Shown here in pieces: positions 17,934 to 27,745 of a stretch of 64,000 bases of DNA; within the stretch, counting starts at the first letter, position 1, and each line of letters starts with the position of its first letter. Under the pieces are notes generated by a model that saw only the letters and a list, made by a program, of their open reading frames with translations, was not told the DNA's origin and did not search any database. Both the position numbers and the translations under genes were made by a program. Source of the stretch: Acidobacteriota bacterium (GTDB taxonomy: Bacteria > Acidobacteriota > Terriglobia > Terriglobales > SCQP01); assembly GCA_027459505.1 (NCBI GenBank), contig DAIDIE010000031.1:142999-206998 (forward strand). Direction: 5' to 3'.

Positions 17934-18090
17934 TTCTGTCCTGCGGACATCCGTTGCGCGCTCGCGGAGGCGGTCGGCAACGGACTTTGAGGAGGATACG
18001 AAATGACTAGGATAGCACCCTCCCCGGCGGGGCGTTTTGATTGCTGATTCAGCGCTCCGGGCGTGTCTTTTCGTTGGTTGCCACGATCTG

Positions 18091-18741
18091 CTAACGGCCG
18101 GTATCGATTTCAGCCAGAGCCGGAGTGTTCTTTAGCGATTGCGCTTTGCGCCGCGTCTGCAGCCATGCGGTGGCGGGGCGGGCGGCGAGCAGCAGGGCCA
18201 ACCCCAAGGCGGCGAGGATGGGTGCGCTGTGGTCGGCCTTCTGCATCCAGTAATAGTGCACGATGCCGAGAGCGAGCGCGGCGTAGACCAGGCGGTGCAG
18301 CAGAGCCCAGCGCCGGCCGCCGAGGCGGCGGATCCAGCCGTTGGTGGAGGTCATCGCCAGCGGGATCAGCAGCGTCCAGCCGAGCAATCCCACCAGGATG
18401 AAGTGATGCTTCTCAACGTCGTGCACAATCGCGGGGCCGTTGAAGTCCTGGTCAAACCAGACGTAGGTCAGCAGGTGCAGACAGCCGTAAAAAAAGGCAA
18501 ACAGGCCCAAGAGGCGGCGGAAGCGGATCAGGTCGTTCCAGCCGGTCAGGCGGCGCAGCGGGGTGATGGCCAGGGTGGCGAAGAGCAGGTAAAGGATGCC
18601 GCTGCCGGTAAAGTGTTCCAGCGCGCGTTGCGGATTGGCGCCAAGATTGTTGGTCACGGCCAGCCACACCTCCCAGGGAATGGGGGCCAGCACGCCAATC
18701 CAGAGGGCTGTTTTGATGGCGATCAGGGAACGGTGGCGCAT
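18091..18741 (-). CDS. msrQ: Heme-binding membrane subunit of the methionine sulfoxide reductase system
   Basis: 216 residues with about six hydrophobic spans in the ferric-reductase-like transmembrane fold. Conserved histidines that could ligate heme are in FFYGCLHLLTYVWFD, VEKHHFILVGLLGW and LLHRLVYAALALGIVHYYW. MsrQ passes electrons from the membrane to MsrP in the periplasm. It starts 15 bases after msrP, which is the usual msrP-msrQ order. Confidence 0.9.
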   Translation of the reverse strand: MRHRSLIAIKTALWIGVLAPIPWEVWLAVTNNLGANPQRALEHFTGSGILYLLFATLAITPLRRLTGWNDLIRFRRLLGLFAFFYGCLHLLTYVWFDQDFNGPAIVHDVEKHHFILVGLLGWTLLIPLAMTSTNGWIRRLGGRRWALLHRLVYAALALGIVHYYWMQKADHSAPILAALGLALLLAARPATAWLQTRRKAQSLKNTPALAEIDTGR

Positions 18742-18756
18742 CAGGTCCGATTCTCC

Positions 18757-19764
18757 TCAGTGGAATTTGCGTAGGTCCATGCCGGCGTACAGGCTGGCGA
18801 CCTCGTTATAGCCGTTAAACAGCCGGGTGGGAATGCGGTGCAGGTCGGCGAAGAAGTTGCCGGTAATGCGCCGCTCCGTGCGCTGGCTCCAGGGGACTGT
18901 ATCCACATCGGGGTTGACGTTGGAATAGAAGCCATACTCATTCGGTGCGTAAAGGTTCCAGGTGGTAGGTGGCTGGCGGTCGACAAAGCGGATGCGTGAT
19001 ATGGTCTTGGCGGACTTGTAGCCGTACTTCCAGGGCACATGCAGGCGCATTGGCGCACCATTCTGATTGGGAAGATACTGGCCGTAGAGGCCAAAGACCA
19101 GCATGGCGAGGGGGTGCATGGCTTCGTCCATGCGCAAGCCTTCACTGTAGGGCCACTGCAGCAGATGGTTGCTTTCGCCGGGGAGCTGGCGGGGATCTTC
19201 GAGCGTAATGAACTGGATGTACTTGGCTTTGCCCAGGGGCTGGGCGTACTTGATAAGCTCCGAGAGCGAGAAGCCGTCCAGCGGCATCACCATCGACCAG
19301 CCCTCCACGCATCGATGGCGATAGATGCGCTCCTCAATGGGGTGCAGGCGCATGAGGGCGTCGATATCGATGGTGCGGGGCTTCTTCACCAGGCCTTCGA
19401 TGTGCACGGCCCACGGGCGGGGCTTCAGGCGCCAGGCGTTTTTCGCGGGGTCGGACTTGCCGGTACCGAATTCATAGAAGTTGTTGTAAGTGGTGATGTC
19501 CTTGAACGGGGTCTCCGTCTCGCTGGTGCGGTAGGGACCGGGACGGACATTGGGAATGCGGTTATCGGCGCGGACGCGGGCGGAAGGGTTCAGGGTTTCA
19601 AACAGGCCTTCACCCAGTGCGGCGGTTGCGGCAACCGCCAGGCCCGCGCCCAGTAAGCGGCGGCGCGAGAGGCGGGCCTCGGAGCTTTGCGACTGGCGGT
19701 AGGCGGTCTCACTCGTGATTTCCGAGGAGGCGGGTTGATTGGGGTGCTTGCCGCGGATGAGCAT
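18757..19764 (-). CDS. msrP: Periplasmic protein-methionine-sulfoxide reductase, molybdoenzyme
   Basis: 335 residues from the ATG at 19764, which has GAGGG at close spacing; a GTG six codons upstream is less likely. A twin-arginine signal is visible ([20 protein letters not shown], with an extra arginine). The molybdenum ligand cysteine is in [15 protein letters not shown]. The YedY-type core continues with [12 protein letters not shown] and [15 protein letters not shown]. The mature enzyme repairs oxidised methionines of envelope proteins, taking electrons from MsrQ encoded next. A copy of the dispersed repeat lies about 40 bases upstream. Confidence 0.93.
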   Translation of the reverse strand: MLIRGKHPNQPASSEITSETAYRQSQSSEARLSRRRLLGAGLAVAATAALGEGLFETLNPSARVRADNRIPNVRPGPYRTSETETPFKDITTYNNFYEFGTGKSDPAKNAWRLKPRPWAVHIEGLVKKPRTIDIDALMRLHPIEERIYRHRCVEGWSMVMPLDGFSLSELIKYAQPLGKAKYIQFITLEDPRQLPGESNHLLQWPYSEGLRMDEAMHPLAMLVFGLYGQYLPNQNGAPMRLHVPWKYGYKSAKTISRIRFVDRQPPTTWNLYAPNEYGFYSNVNPDVDTVPWSQRTERRITGNFFADLHRIPTRLFNGYNEVASLYAGMDLRKFH

Positions 19765-19805
19765 GGTCCCTCGCTTTGGCACTGCTGAGGCGGTCTACTA
19801 AATGA

Positions 19806-20000
19806 CGAGCCAGCGCCGAATCCAACTTCATTCGAGTTCGAAATCACAGGCCGAAGCGATAGCAAGGGTCCGGATTTGCCTTTAAGGTCCCGCACCGCTG
19901 GCGACTAGTTAAGCACGTAGTTAAGCACGGCCACCGTCCGTGAGCTTCGGCCGGGTGGGGCCGGATACCGAAGCGGGTGGGATAAAAGCGACCGTGCCGC
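19806..20000 (+). repeat. Dispersed intergenic repeat, copy 2
   Basis: 195 bp and the more divergent of the full copies: CGAGCCAGCGCCGAATCCAA at the left end, GACCGTGCCGC at the right. It has a small duplication (ttaagcacg, twice near 19909-19928) and a few extra bases near 19954-19963. It fills most of the 397-bp gap between the DUF2231 gene and msrP. The remaining 160 bp (20001-20161) hold nothing recognisable. Confidence 0.85.
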
Positions 20001-20161
20001 CTGCGTTTCATGAGAGTACGGGCAGGCGCGAGGGTTTCAAAATAGTGGAGAGTGGATGGCGGGAGCGGCGGGCTGAAGATGTAGAGCAACGGCAATCGGG
20101 AAGCGCCCGCCCCTGCAGGCGGGGCGCTTCGACACCCGCGGGCGACCTCTATATTGCGCGG

Positions 20162-20713
20162 CTAGCCGATTTTCTCTTTCAGTTTGCGGGCGCCGCGTTT
20201 CGCCTCGGCCACACGAATCTCGAGTTGGGTAGGTTTGGACTCAATCTCCTGCTGCGGGGGCTCCAGCGGGCCAACGCGCATGCCGTTTTGATAGACGAGC
20301 GAGCCTCCAATGTAGCCGGAGGTCAGCAGCAGGGCTTGCAGCGCGGCCTGGGTAGCGGCCAGTTCTTTGGATGGCCGTTCGGCCCACTTGTTGTCGCTGC
20401 GCAATTTGGCGCTCACCGCGCTCAGTCCCGCGACTGCGACATTCAAGCCGAGATGAACGGTGGCCCAATTGAAGGTGGAACGATCGTCGATATCGACGTA
20501 ATCGGCCAAACCGGATGCGACAGCGGGAATAGCAGCGGTAAGCGCCACCAGATTGGCATAGCCGGCCGCCCGTTGCAGTTCCTCGCTGGGAGCGGCAACG
20601 GAGAGCAGGTCGAGGATGCCGCTGGTGAGCCACGCGCCAAGGGGAAGGTGAATCAGGGCGGGATGCAGTGGGTGCTTCATCCAGCGTCCCTGGAGCAGGT
20701 GTTTCCAATTCAT
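20162..20713 (-). CDS. DUF2231 family integral membrane protein
   Basis: 183 residues; the ATG follows a GAGGAG ribosome site. The family motif HPLHPALIHLPLGAWLTSGI is at residues 14-33. About four transmembrane helices follow (roughly 20-40, 50-70, 85-105 and 120-140) and the tail is charged (EIRVAEAKRGARKLKEKIG). The function of DUF2231 proteins is not established; some members sit beside redox or cytochrome genes. Here it is encoded on its own between AddA-like and msrP genes. Confidence 0.75.
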   Translation of the reverse strand: MNWKHLLQGRWMKHPLHPALIHLPLGAWLTSGILDLLSVAAPSEELQRAAGYANLVALTAAIPAVASGLADYVDIDDRSTFNWATVHLGLNVAVAGLSAVSAKLRSDNKWAERPSKELAATQAALQALLLTSGYIGGSLVYQNGMRVGPLEPPQQEIESKPTQLEIRVAEAKRGARKLKEKIG

Positions 20714-20862
20714 GGCCGCTCCTCTGTTAAGTGCTTGTCATAAGAACTAGAGGAGCGGGGCCGCGGCGGGGTTGTGTGGAAGTGCTGAGAGGCTGCAGGC
20801 GCCACTGTGGCGCTGCCCTGAGGGGGACAAAAGAGCTCACTGACCAGGGGAGTTGAACGCTC

Positions 20863-23800
20863 TTACGCAGGAGAGTTGGACGCTTCCGCGGCTTGGGCTC
20901 CGGCTGCCATGGGCACGGGCAGTTCGATCCATGCGCCGAGCAGCGGGAAATACAGTGCGGTGCGGACTGGGAACCGCTGCCGCAGTTGCATGATGGCGGC
21001 GTAGGTGGCTAATTGGGGTGCGTAGCGGCGGGCTTCGTTTTCAAGAAACGCCTGCAGCCCGGCGCCCTGGTGGGTACTGGTTTTGTAGTCGATTACCCAG
21101 CAGACGTTGTCTTCCACGAAGCTGCGATCCAGTACCGCCTTACGGAGTTGACCATCCAGTACGGCGGTGAGTGCGAGTTCACTGGCATGCTGGGGGCGAG
21201 CCTTGAGGATCCAGCGGCCGCGCTCGTCGGCGAGTACGCCCTCCAGTGCGGCGCGCGTGCGGCGCACGGCCTCCTCCATCTCGGCCGGGAGGACTCCCTG
21301 TGTGTGCAGGGCGGCGGTGATTTGAGCGGAGTCGAGCGCAAATTGCTGGCTGCGGGTCCAGGCATGCAGTATCTGGTGGACGGCGCTGCCAACCTGACGC
21401 AGCAGTTCTCCAGCCCAATCGAAGGTGATTGGTGCAGCGGTGGAGGGGGCAGGAGGCGGTAGATGCCATGCGATGGCGCCGCGTACGGGAGGCGCCTGCC
21501 AATGGGCCGCCAGCCGCACCAAAGGCCGCGTCCGCACAATGCCCGGGGTGGATTGCGCTGCGATTCGCTCATCGCTCGCCATGGCTGCGGATTGAGAAGC
21601 GGCCTTGAGTTGCAGCTGGAAATGAGGCTGCAGCAGGTCCCAGAGGCGTTCGGCGTGGCTACGCGCGTGTACCACAACCTCCCCTTGGCTATTCACCCGA
21701 GCGGAGGCGAACAGGTGCAGGGCGTGGCGAGCGCGGGTGGCGGCGACATAGAGCAAGCGTCCCGCTTCGAGTTCCTGTCCCTGAGCGCGGCGGCGCCACA
21801 GGTAATCGAAGGTCTTGTCGCTGGTGGCGCCTTTGGGATGAATTGGACTGAGCAGAAGCCGCGGCTCAAGGCGATGCGCGGCGCTGGATTCTTCCCAAAT
21901 CAGCAGTGGCTTTTCGTCGTTGCGTGGCTTGCGTCCCAGGCCGGGCAGCAGCACAACGTCGAATTCCAGGCCCTTTGCGTTGTGCACGGTCATCACCTGA
22001 ACGGGGTTTTCAGCGGGTAGCGGGGACGCAAATAGTTTTTCAAGCCGGCGTTGCAGATTGCCGAGGTCCAATGACCAGCCGGAGGCAAGCTCGCGCAACA
22101 GGTCCAGGAAGGTGCGCGCATCAGGCAATTCGTTCTCCGCCACGCACGCAGGTCCCCCAAGACGGCACCAGAGGCGCTCGACGGCCAACGCAAGCGGCAG
22201 GCGGTCGCGCAGCTCAAAAACCGCGGCAAAAGATTTCAGCAGGCGTGTCAAGGCGGGCCGTACCGGGGGGCTGAGGCGGCCCGGTAGTTGTGCGTCTTGC
22301 AGTTCGCTCCAGATCGAGCTGTTGCGGGCGCGGGCGCCTAACAGCAGAAGGTCGGCAAGCGTGAAGCCGCACCAGGGAGCGCGAAGCACCGCCATCCACG
22401 CAACGTTATCCAACGAGTGCAGCAAGGCGCGCGTCAGCGCGGTCAGATCGCGGACCACCGGACGGCTCTCCAGGCTATCCATGGCGACGGCCTGCACGGG
22501 GATGCCGTTGGCGCTCAGCACCTCGATGGCCGCTCGTGCGTGAGCGCGCGAACGGACCAGGATGGCAATTGAGGCGGCAGCGCGCTTCGCCCGCTCCTGG
22601 CCTACCACGCTGAGAATCGTTGCGGCCTCGTCAGCGCCGGCAGCGTTCCGGCCGTCCAAAAACGTATGGATCTCAACGGCCGGGCCATTCTCGCCGGTCG
22701 GTCCGGGAGGAACTGCACAGGGCGTGAAGGCGACCGCTCCCGTCGACAAATCTTCCTGGCAGGGAAAGACCTTGGGGAACTGTTGGTTGAACCAGGCGAG
22801 CAATGCGGGTTGGGAGCGGAAGTTTACGGTGAGCTGCAGGGATTGCAGCGGCAGATTGCCGAGTCCCTCACGCCGCGTTTTCAAAAACAAAGCGACGTTG
22901 GCCTCCCGGAAGCGGTAAATCGACTGCATGGGGTCGCCCACGAGAAACAGTGTGCGGCCGTCTCCGGGCGCCCACTCGCTGGTGAGAGCGCGAAGCAGTT
23001 GGTATTGGGAGTAGGAGGTATCCTGAAACTCGTCGACCAGCAGATGCTGGATGCGGCCATCCAGGGAGTAGGCCAATTGCGAGGGCGCCGCCTGGTCGCT
23101 GAGGGCGGTGCAGGCGCGCACGGCTATTTCGCTGAAGTCGGCAATTCCCGAGGACTGAAACACCAGTTGCAGCTCGGCGACCGCGCGCCGGAGCACTTCC
23201 AAAAGAGCCCGCAGCACTTGCCATTGTTCTTCCGGAAAGTGGGCCGCCGGCAACACGCGCAGCGCCTCCAGGCTTGCGGTGAATTCGGCATCGAGGCGAT
23301 CCACCAAGCCGAGGAAGCGTTGCTTCCAGTTCTTTTCCTCCTTAGGGAACCCGCAGTTGACAGTGAGGCTTCGGCGCACGGTTCCAGCCTTGACAAGGAG
23401 TAAATGGCTGATCGCGAGCCAGTCATCGAGCGCTTCCCAGCGAGGAGGGGGCAATTGCGGCAGGGAGGAGCAGGCCGCCACCAGTTCCATGCCGCTGTGC
23501 AGCTTTGGCAATTGGCCCAGATTTTTACCTGCGAAGCGCAGCAATGCCAGCAGTTCGCGGCAGTCTTCCGCTGAGGGCAGGTGAGCTTGCGCGCGCAGCA
23601 GTTCGTCTTCGATGCAGGACTGCATGGCTGTTTCCAGCAGTTCGCGCAGGCTGCTCGGATCTTCGCCGATGATGTGGCGCAACCACTGATCGCGGCGCGC
23701 CAGCATGTTGACCAGCAGTTCCTCGGCGAATCCCACGTTGTTGTCGAGGTGCAGCAACAAGGTGGCAATGTTGCTGGCCAGTGTGCCTGGCCGCAGTTCG

Positions 23801-24291
23801 CCGCCTTCCAACAGGCGCAGAGTGGCGCGTGCCGCTTCGCGGTAGAGGGGCTCGGGATCGTCGGTGGTCCGCAGCGGTGCACCCAGCCGCGCTAGCCAGG
23901 GCATGCGCGTCACCAGCGTGGCGCAAAAGCTGTCGATGGTTTGAATCCGCAGCCGGTTGGGATTGCGCAGCAGGTTCCAGCCGCACGCCTGATCCTGGCG
24001 CAGCACCGCCTGAGCCAGTTTCCAGGTTTCCTTCCTGAAAGACTCCGCGGGTTCTGCCTCGCTTGCGTCGGCTAGGGCTTGCAACAGCCGCGAGCGCATC
24101 TCGCCGGCGGCTTTGCGGGTGAAGGTAATGGCCACAACGGATTCCGGTTCCTGGACCGTGGCGAGCAGCACCAGCAATCGTTGAATCAATAGCGCGGTCT
24201 TTCCGGAACCTGCGGGCGCCTGTACGATGAACGAGGCACCCGGGTCGAGGGCGCGCTGCCGGGCTTTCGCGTCTGCCAGGGGGGCGCTCAC
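20863..24291 (-). CDS. AddA/RecB-like UvrD-family helicase-nuclease
   Basis: About 1142 residues from a GTG at 24291 in a GTGA overlap with the AddB-like stop. The ORF stays open further upstream but only in the other gene's territory. Superfamily 1A helicase motifs are all present: APAGSGKTALL (28-32 is GSGKT), VVAITFTRKAAGEM, HLLVDEFQDTSYSQY, FLVGDPMQSIYRFREA, TVHNAKGLEFDVVLLPG and LYVAATRARHALHLF. A C-terminal PD-(D/E)xK nuclease domain carries VCWVIDYKTSTHQG. The protein would unwind and cut DNA ends for recombinational repair with the neighbouring AddB-like partner. It is closer to the proteobacterial-style AddA than to Firmicutes AddA, judging by eye. Confidence 0.85.
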   Translation of the reverse strand: MSAPLADAKARQRALDPGASFIVQAPAGSGKTALLIQRLLVLLATVQEPESVVAITFTRKAAGEMRSRLLQALADASEAEPAESFRKETWKLAQAVLRQDQACGWNLLRNPNRLRIQTIDSFCATLVTRMPWLARLGAPLRTTDDPEPLYREAARATLRLLEGGELRPGTLASNIATLLLHLDNNVGFAEELLVNMLARRDQWLRHIIGEDPSSLRELLETAMQSCIEDELLRAQAHLPSAEDCRELLALLRFAGKNLGQLPKLHSGMELVAACSSLPQLPPPRWEALDDWLAISHLLLVKAGTVRRSLTVNCGFPKEEKNWKQRFLGLVDRLDAEFTASLEALRVLPAAHFPEEQWQVLRALLEVLRRAVAELQLVFQSSGIADFSEIAVRACTALSDQAAPSQLAYSLDGRIQHLLVDEFQDTSYSQYQLLRALTSEWAPGDGRTLFLVGDPMQSIYRFREANVALFLKTRREGLGNLPLQSLQLTVNFRSQPALLAWFNQQFPKVFPCQEDLSTGAVAFTPCAVPPGPTGENGPAVEIHTFLDGRNAAGADEAATILSVVGQERAKRAAASIAILVRSRAHARAAIEVLSANGIPVQAVAMDSLESRPVVRDLTALTRALLHSLDNVAWMAVLRAPWCGFTLADLLLLGARARNSSIWSELQDAQLPGRLSPPVRPALTRLLKSFAAVFELRDRLPLALAVERLWCRLGGPACVAENELPDARTFLDLLRELASGWSLDLGNLQRRLEKLFASPLPAENPVQVMTVHNAKGLEFDVVLLPGLGRKPRNDEKPLLIWEESSAAHRLEPRLLLSPIHPKGATSDKTFDYLWRRRAQGQELEAGRLLYVAATRARHALHLFASARVNSQGEVVVHARSHAERLWDLLQPHFQLQLKAASQSAAMASDERIAAQSTPGIVRTRPLVRLAAHWQAPPVRGAIAWHLPPPAPSTAAPITFDWAGELLRQVGSAVHQILHAWTRSQQFALDSAQITAALHTQGVLPAEMEEAVRRTRAALEGVLADERGRWILKARPQHASELALTAVLDGQLRKAVLDRSFVEDNVCWVIDYKTSTHQGAGLQAFLENEARRYAPQLATYAAIMQLRQRFPVRTALYFPLLGAWIELPVPMAAGAQAAEASNSPA

Positions 24292-26945
24292 GCCATGAAC
24301 TCCTCGTCGATTTCGTCCTGCCCCTGGTCCAAACCGGATTCGTCCTCCACGCGGCAGAGCGTTTGCAGATGACATTGATCGCAGGTGATTTGTCCGTCGC
24401 GTGGGTCCACGAGCGCGTTGCCATCGATGAAGTTCTGGGCGAGGGCGGCGAGATCCCGCGCCCACTCTTGCAACTGCGCTTGCCAGTCTTTGCTTGCATT
24501 GCAACCGGGAAGCACGTTGTTTTCGCGGGTGAGGCCGGCGAAGCGCAGCTTGCCGGCCGCCAGGACCGCAAACGCCACTCCGGCGGGCGCCTCCTTAAGG
24601 GTTATGGCGTAGAGGGGAAGCTGCGCGTCGGATGGGCGGTTGGATTGCCACAGCGCGGGCGAGTGGTCGCTGGACTTATAGTCAATCACCAGCGGCGCTT
24701 CCCGGCTCTCTCCCGGGGACAGCTCAAGGCGAACATGATCCACGCGGTCCAGGCGCAAGTCCAGACTGAGTCCCGCGAACTGGACGTTGGTGTCGTACTC
24801 TTGCCGCTCAATGGTGAAGGGCAGGACCCGGCTGCGTTCCAACGCGATCCATTCTTCAAGCAAGCGGCCTAAGCGGCGGCCCTCCAGTTGCAGCAGCCGC
24901 GTTCCCCGCAGTTGCGGTGACTCTTTATCGAGAGCGACGCTGATGGCCTGCTCAATCAGTTCTTTTTGCTGGGTTGCCGTCAGTTCGGCCAATCGAGCGG
25001 AGCCTCCTAGTTGTGCCCAAAGGTGATGCAGGGCGCTGTGAAGAATGCGTCCGCGCCGGTCAGCGGGAATGCCGGGGCTGCTCTCCGGCATCAGCGTGGC
25101 GCCCAGCCGTACTATGGCAAACGCTTTGAATGGGCAAGCCGCCTGCAACGTAAGCAGTTGGCTGCCGCGCGTGCCGCGCTCGCCGGGCGCAACGGGCGGT
25201 GCTTGGTGGTCGTCGAGCTGTTCCAGTTCTCCGGCCGGCTGAATCTGCTGGGCGCGAGCCAGCGCCGGTGGCCCGGTAAGTTCACGCGGAGCGCCTGGAA
25301 AATCCAGAATCAAGCTGCTGGGCCGCAGCTCCAAATCGCCTTCCCGGCGCGGATAACTGAAGACAACCTGAGGCGCCGCATGGCGCAACTCGCGCAGCAT
25401 GCGTTCCGAAAAGGCGGTGGCAATTTCCGCGCTGGACAGTGGCAGCCGGTGCTGACGTTGCAGAGCGTGCGGGATGAAGGGATTGGGTTGAGGAGCAGCC
25501 GGCCATTGCCGGTCCTCAAGACCGGTCAGCCACAGGCCAGTGAATGACAGGCCGGTGGTTTCCAGTAGCCCCATAATTTGAACCGGCGCCGGGGCGCTGC
25601 GCGGCTGAAATATGCGTTCCGCGGCCATGGACTGGAGTCTCTGCAAAGCCTCCACAGCGGAGGGGGGCGGCGCCACCCTGTCCAAAGTGCGGAAGCCGGT
25701 GAGCAGGGAATGCCAGGCTTCCACCGCCTGAAATTCGGCGCTGTTGAGCGTGCGTTCTCCGGGCCAGCCGAAAGAACGCAAGAGGCGAGCGAACTCCTGT
25801 GCCCATGCGGCATAGGATTGCGATTTCGGCCAGCCCGAGGCCGCACTCTGTTGCGCAGCGCGCGCCAGCGGTCCTTCAAATTGCGCCAGAGAACGCAACG
25901 TGATTTCAGTGTAATTGCGGTCGAGTAATTGAAGGTGCAATGCGGCGCCTTGCAGCAGGTCGCCGGCGCCGGATAGGAATGGCGACTGCAGCCAGCTGGC
26001 TTCGCTGATATCGAGACCCCGGAAAATCAAACGCAACGTTTGCAGCGCCGCCGTGACGACTGGCCACTCAGAGAGGCTGGGGCCCGATGACAGGTTAAAG
26101 AGCAATCCCTCGCCGGAATCGCCCCCTTCAATTCGTTCCGGATGCAGGATTTGCAAGAACGTGTTGTGGACTTCGGCATGGCGGCTGGCCAGGTCAGGAA
26201 TCACCACCGCCAACTGCGGCTGTTGACTGGTGCGAGCCGCCTCCAGTTGTACTCGTATCCAGCGCGCGGCCATCTCCAGTTCGTGCGCGGAATTTTCGCA
26301 GGGCAACACCTGAGTTGTGGCGGCACGACCCGCCGCGGCAAGCCAGCGCAGGCTGCAGTCACTCTTTTCCAGATTGGAAAAGAAGTTGCGCTGCAATGGG
26401 CTGGGATCAGAAAAGCCGTCGAGCAGCAGCGGGGACCGGCGCAACCCGGCTGGAATGCCACGTTTTAAGAGGAGTGCGGGGACGTCTTCCAGCCGGGCCA
26501 GCCGCTGGCTTCGACATCGCCCACTGACTTGGTCGGACCAGTGTTGAAACCAATGGCTTTCGGCGGTGTGCGCCCAATCGTCGCCGTGCAGGGGAATTTG
26601 CCAGTTGCGCGCCAGCCGCCAGGTGTCCTGAGCAGCTCGAGCCGCGGCCCCCGGGTTGAGCAGAGGATGCTGCTGACCGCTGGCTTCCACCGCCTCTTCC
26701 CACAGCCATAGCTCCTGTGCCGGGTTGAGCAGGAGAGCGTCAGGGTAAGCGGGCTGGAGATATTCGTTCCAGAGTCCTGCGAGCCAGGTCTCCCAGCTCA
26801 AGATGCTGGCCGTCGGCCAGCACGGCAGGCCTCGCGCTTGTTGTGCGGCGTCGTAGGCGGCCATGCGTGTTCGCGCCAGGCGCGCGTTGGGGGTGAGCAA
26901 CACGGCGCCGTCCTGGAGCTGCTGAACCGCGGCGGCATCAAGCAT
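24288..26945 (-). CDS. AddB-like PD-(D/E)xK nuclease, DNA repair protein
   Basis: About 885 residues from the ATG at 26945 (MLDAAAVQQLQDGAVLLTPN). The N-terminal VLLTPNARLARTRMAAYDA segment is typical of the 'probable DNA repair protein' nuclease family (TIGR03623), which pairs with an AddA-like helicase. The middle is a helicase-like fold without a good Walker A. The C-terminal nuclease shows GRILHSALHHLWAQL and PLVIDYKSSDHSPALW. A 4-cysteine iron-sulfur arrangement is visible: one Cys in QAACPFKAFA and three in ITCDQCHLQTLCRVED. It is the upstream gene of a two-gene operon with the helicase. Confidence 0.82.
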   Translation of the reverse strand: MLDAAAVQQLQDGAVLLTPNARLARTRMAAYDAAQQARGLPCWPTASILSWETWLAGLWNEYLQPAYPDALLLNPAQELWLWEEAVEASGQQHPLLNPGAAARAAQDTWRLARNWQIPLHGDDWAHTAESHWFQHWSDQVSGRCRSQRLARLEDVPALLLKRGIPAGLRRSPLLLDGFSDPSPLQRNFFSNLEKSDCSLRWLAAAGRAATTQVLPCENSAHELEMAARWIRVQLEAARTSQQPQLAVVIPDLASRHAEVHNTFLQILHPERIEGGDSGEGLLFNLSSGPSLSEWPVVTAALQTLRLIFRGLDISEASWLQSPFLSGAGDLLQGAALHLQLLDRNYTEITLRSLAQFEGPLARAAQQSAASGWPKSQSYAAWAQEFARLLRSFGWPGERTLNSAEFQAVEAWHSLLTGFRTLDRVAPPPSAVEALQRLQSMAAERIFQPRSAPAPVQIMGLLETTGLSFTGLWLTGLEDRQWPAAPQPNPFIPHALQRQHRLPLSSAEIATAFSERMLRELRHAAPQVVFSYPRREGDLELRPSSLILDFPGAPRELTGPPALARAQQIQPAGELEQLDDHQAPPVAPGERGTRGSQLLTLQAACPFKAFAIVRLGATLMPESSPGIPADRRGRILHSALHHLWAQLGGSARLAELTATQQKELIEQAISVALDKESPQLRGTRLLQLEGRRLGRLLEEWIALERSRVLPFTIERQEYDTNVQFAGLSLDLRLDRVDHVRLELSPGESREAPLVIDYKSSDHSPALWQSNRPSDAQLPLYAITLKEAPAGVAFAVLAAGKLRFAGLTRENNVLPGCNASKDWQAQLQEWARDLAALAQNFIDGNALVDPRDGQITCDQCHLQTLCRVEDESGLDQGQDEIDEEFMA

Positions 26946-27052
26946 GGCAAGCCAGTATAGCTGTCCTCTGGTGCTCCGTACAGCACTTGAAAGCCTGGCA
27001 ACGTCATCTGCTCGTTTGTCCGCCGAAGGAGGGCTTCGTATTACCATTCCGT

Positions 27053-27616
27053 ATGGTTTCCACAGGGCCGGAAGAGACCGCCGCGAGCGAACTCGAGCCA
27101 CTCCTGACGGCGCAGCAGATTGCTGTGCGCGTGGCGGAAATGGGCGTGCGGATTTCCGCCGATTATGAGCCCGAGCCGGTTCTGCTGGTGGGAGTGCTGA
27201 AGGGGGCGGCGATTTTTCTCGCCGATCTGGCGCGCTCATTGCATCTCGAAGCCAGCTACGATTTCCTGGCCGCTTCCAGCTACGGGCAGGGCACGCGAAG
27301 CTCGGGCGTAGTGCGTCTGATAAAAGATCTCAGTGAGGACATCAGTTCGCGCCATGTGATTGTGGTGGAGGATATTCTCGACACCGGTCTCACGCTGAAT
27401 TACCTCTGCCGGTTATTGCGGGAACGTCACCCGAAGTCCTTGCGGACAGCGGTCTTGCTCGACAAGCCCTCGCGGCGGCAGGTGCCGTTTAAAGCCGATT
27501 ACGTGGGCTTCACCATTCCCGACGAATTTGTGGTGGGTTACGGCCTGGACTTTCAGGAGCGCTATCGCAATCTCCCCGGAGTGTATCGGCTCGGAGGCTC
27601 CATTGCGAAGGTGTAG
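27053..27616 (+). CDS. hpt: Hypoxanthine(-guanine) phosphoribosyltransferase
   Basis: 187 residues from the ATG at 27053; a purine-rich GAAGGAGGG lies too far upstream (about 20 bases) to be its ribosome site. The PRPP-binding motif is VIVVEDILDTGLTLNYL, and the N-terminal PVLLVGVLKGAAIFLADL loop and the ADYVGFTIPDEFVVGYGLD end are characteristic of Hpt. It salvages hypoxanthine and guanine to IMP and GMP. It is divergent from the AddB-like gene and followed by a shortened copy of the dispersed repeat and deoC. Confidence 0.92.
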   Translation: MVSTGPEETAASELEPLLTAQQIAVRVAEMGVRISADYEPEPVLLVGVLKGAAIFLADLARSLHLEASYDFLAASSYGQGTRSSGVVRLIKDLSEDISSRHVIVVEDILDTGLTLNYLCRLLRERHPKSLRTAVLLDKPSRRQVPFKADYVGFTIPDEFVVGYGLDFQERYRNLPGVYRLGGSIAKV

Positions 27617-27636
27617 CAGCCGGACCACCCGCCACA

Positions 27637-27714
27637 CGAGCCAGGGCCGAGTCAAACTGATTTCGAGTTCGAAATCGGACACCGAAGCGGGTGGAATACA
27701 CGCGGCCGTGCCGC
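27637..27714 (+). repeat. Dispersed intergenic repeat, copy 3 (central domain missing)
   Basis: 78 bp. The two outer parts match the full copies: CGAGCCAGGGCCGAGTCAAA at the left and CGCGGCCGTGCCGC at the right. The whole stretch from CAGGCCGAAG to CTTCGGCCG, bounded in full copies by an inverted repeat, is absent. It sits between hpt and deoC, both on the plus strand. Confidence 0.9.
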
Positions 27715-27745
27715 CTTGCGAGGCGCCAGCGGTACACTAGAGCGC

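Noticed and set aside
24292..24504. Longer start for the AddA-like helicase
   Set aside because: That stretch lies inside the AddB-like gene in another frame; the GTG at 24291 overlaps the upstream stop in the usual coupled manner.
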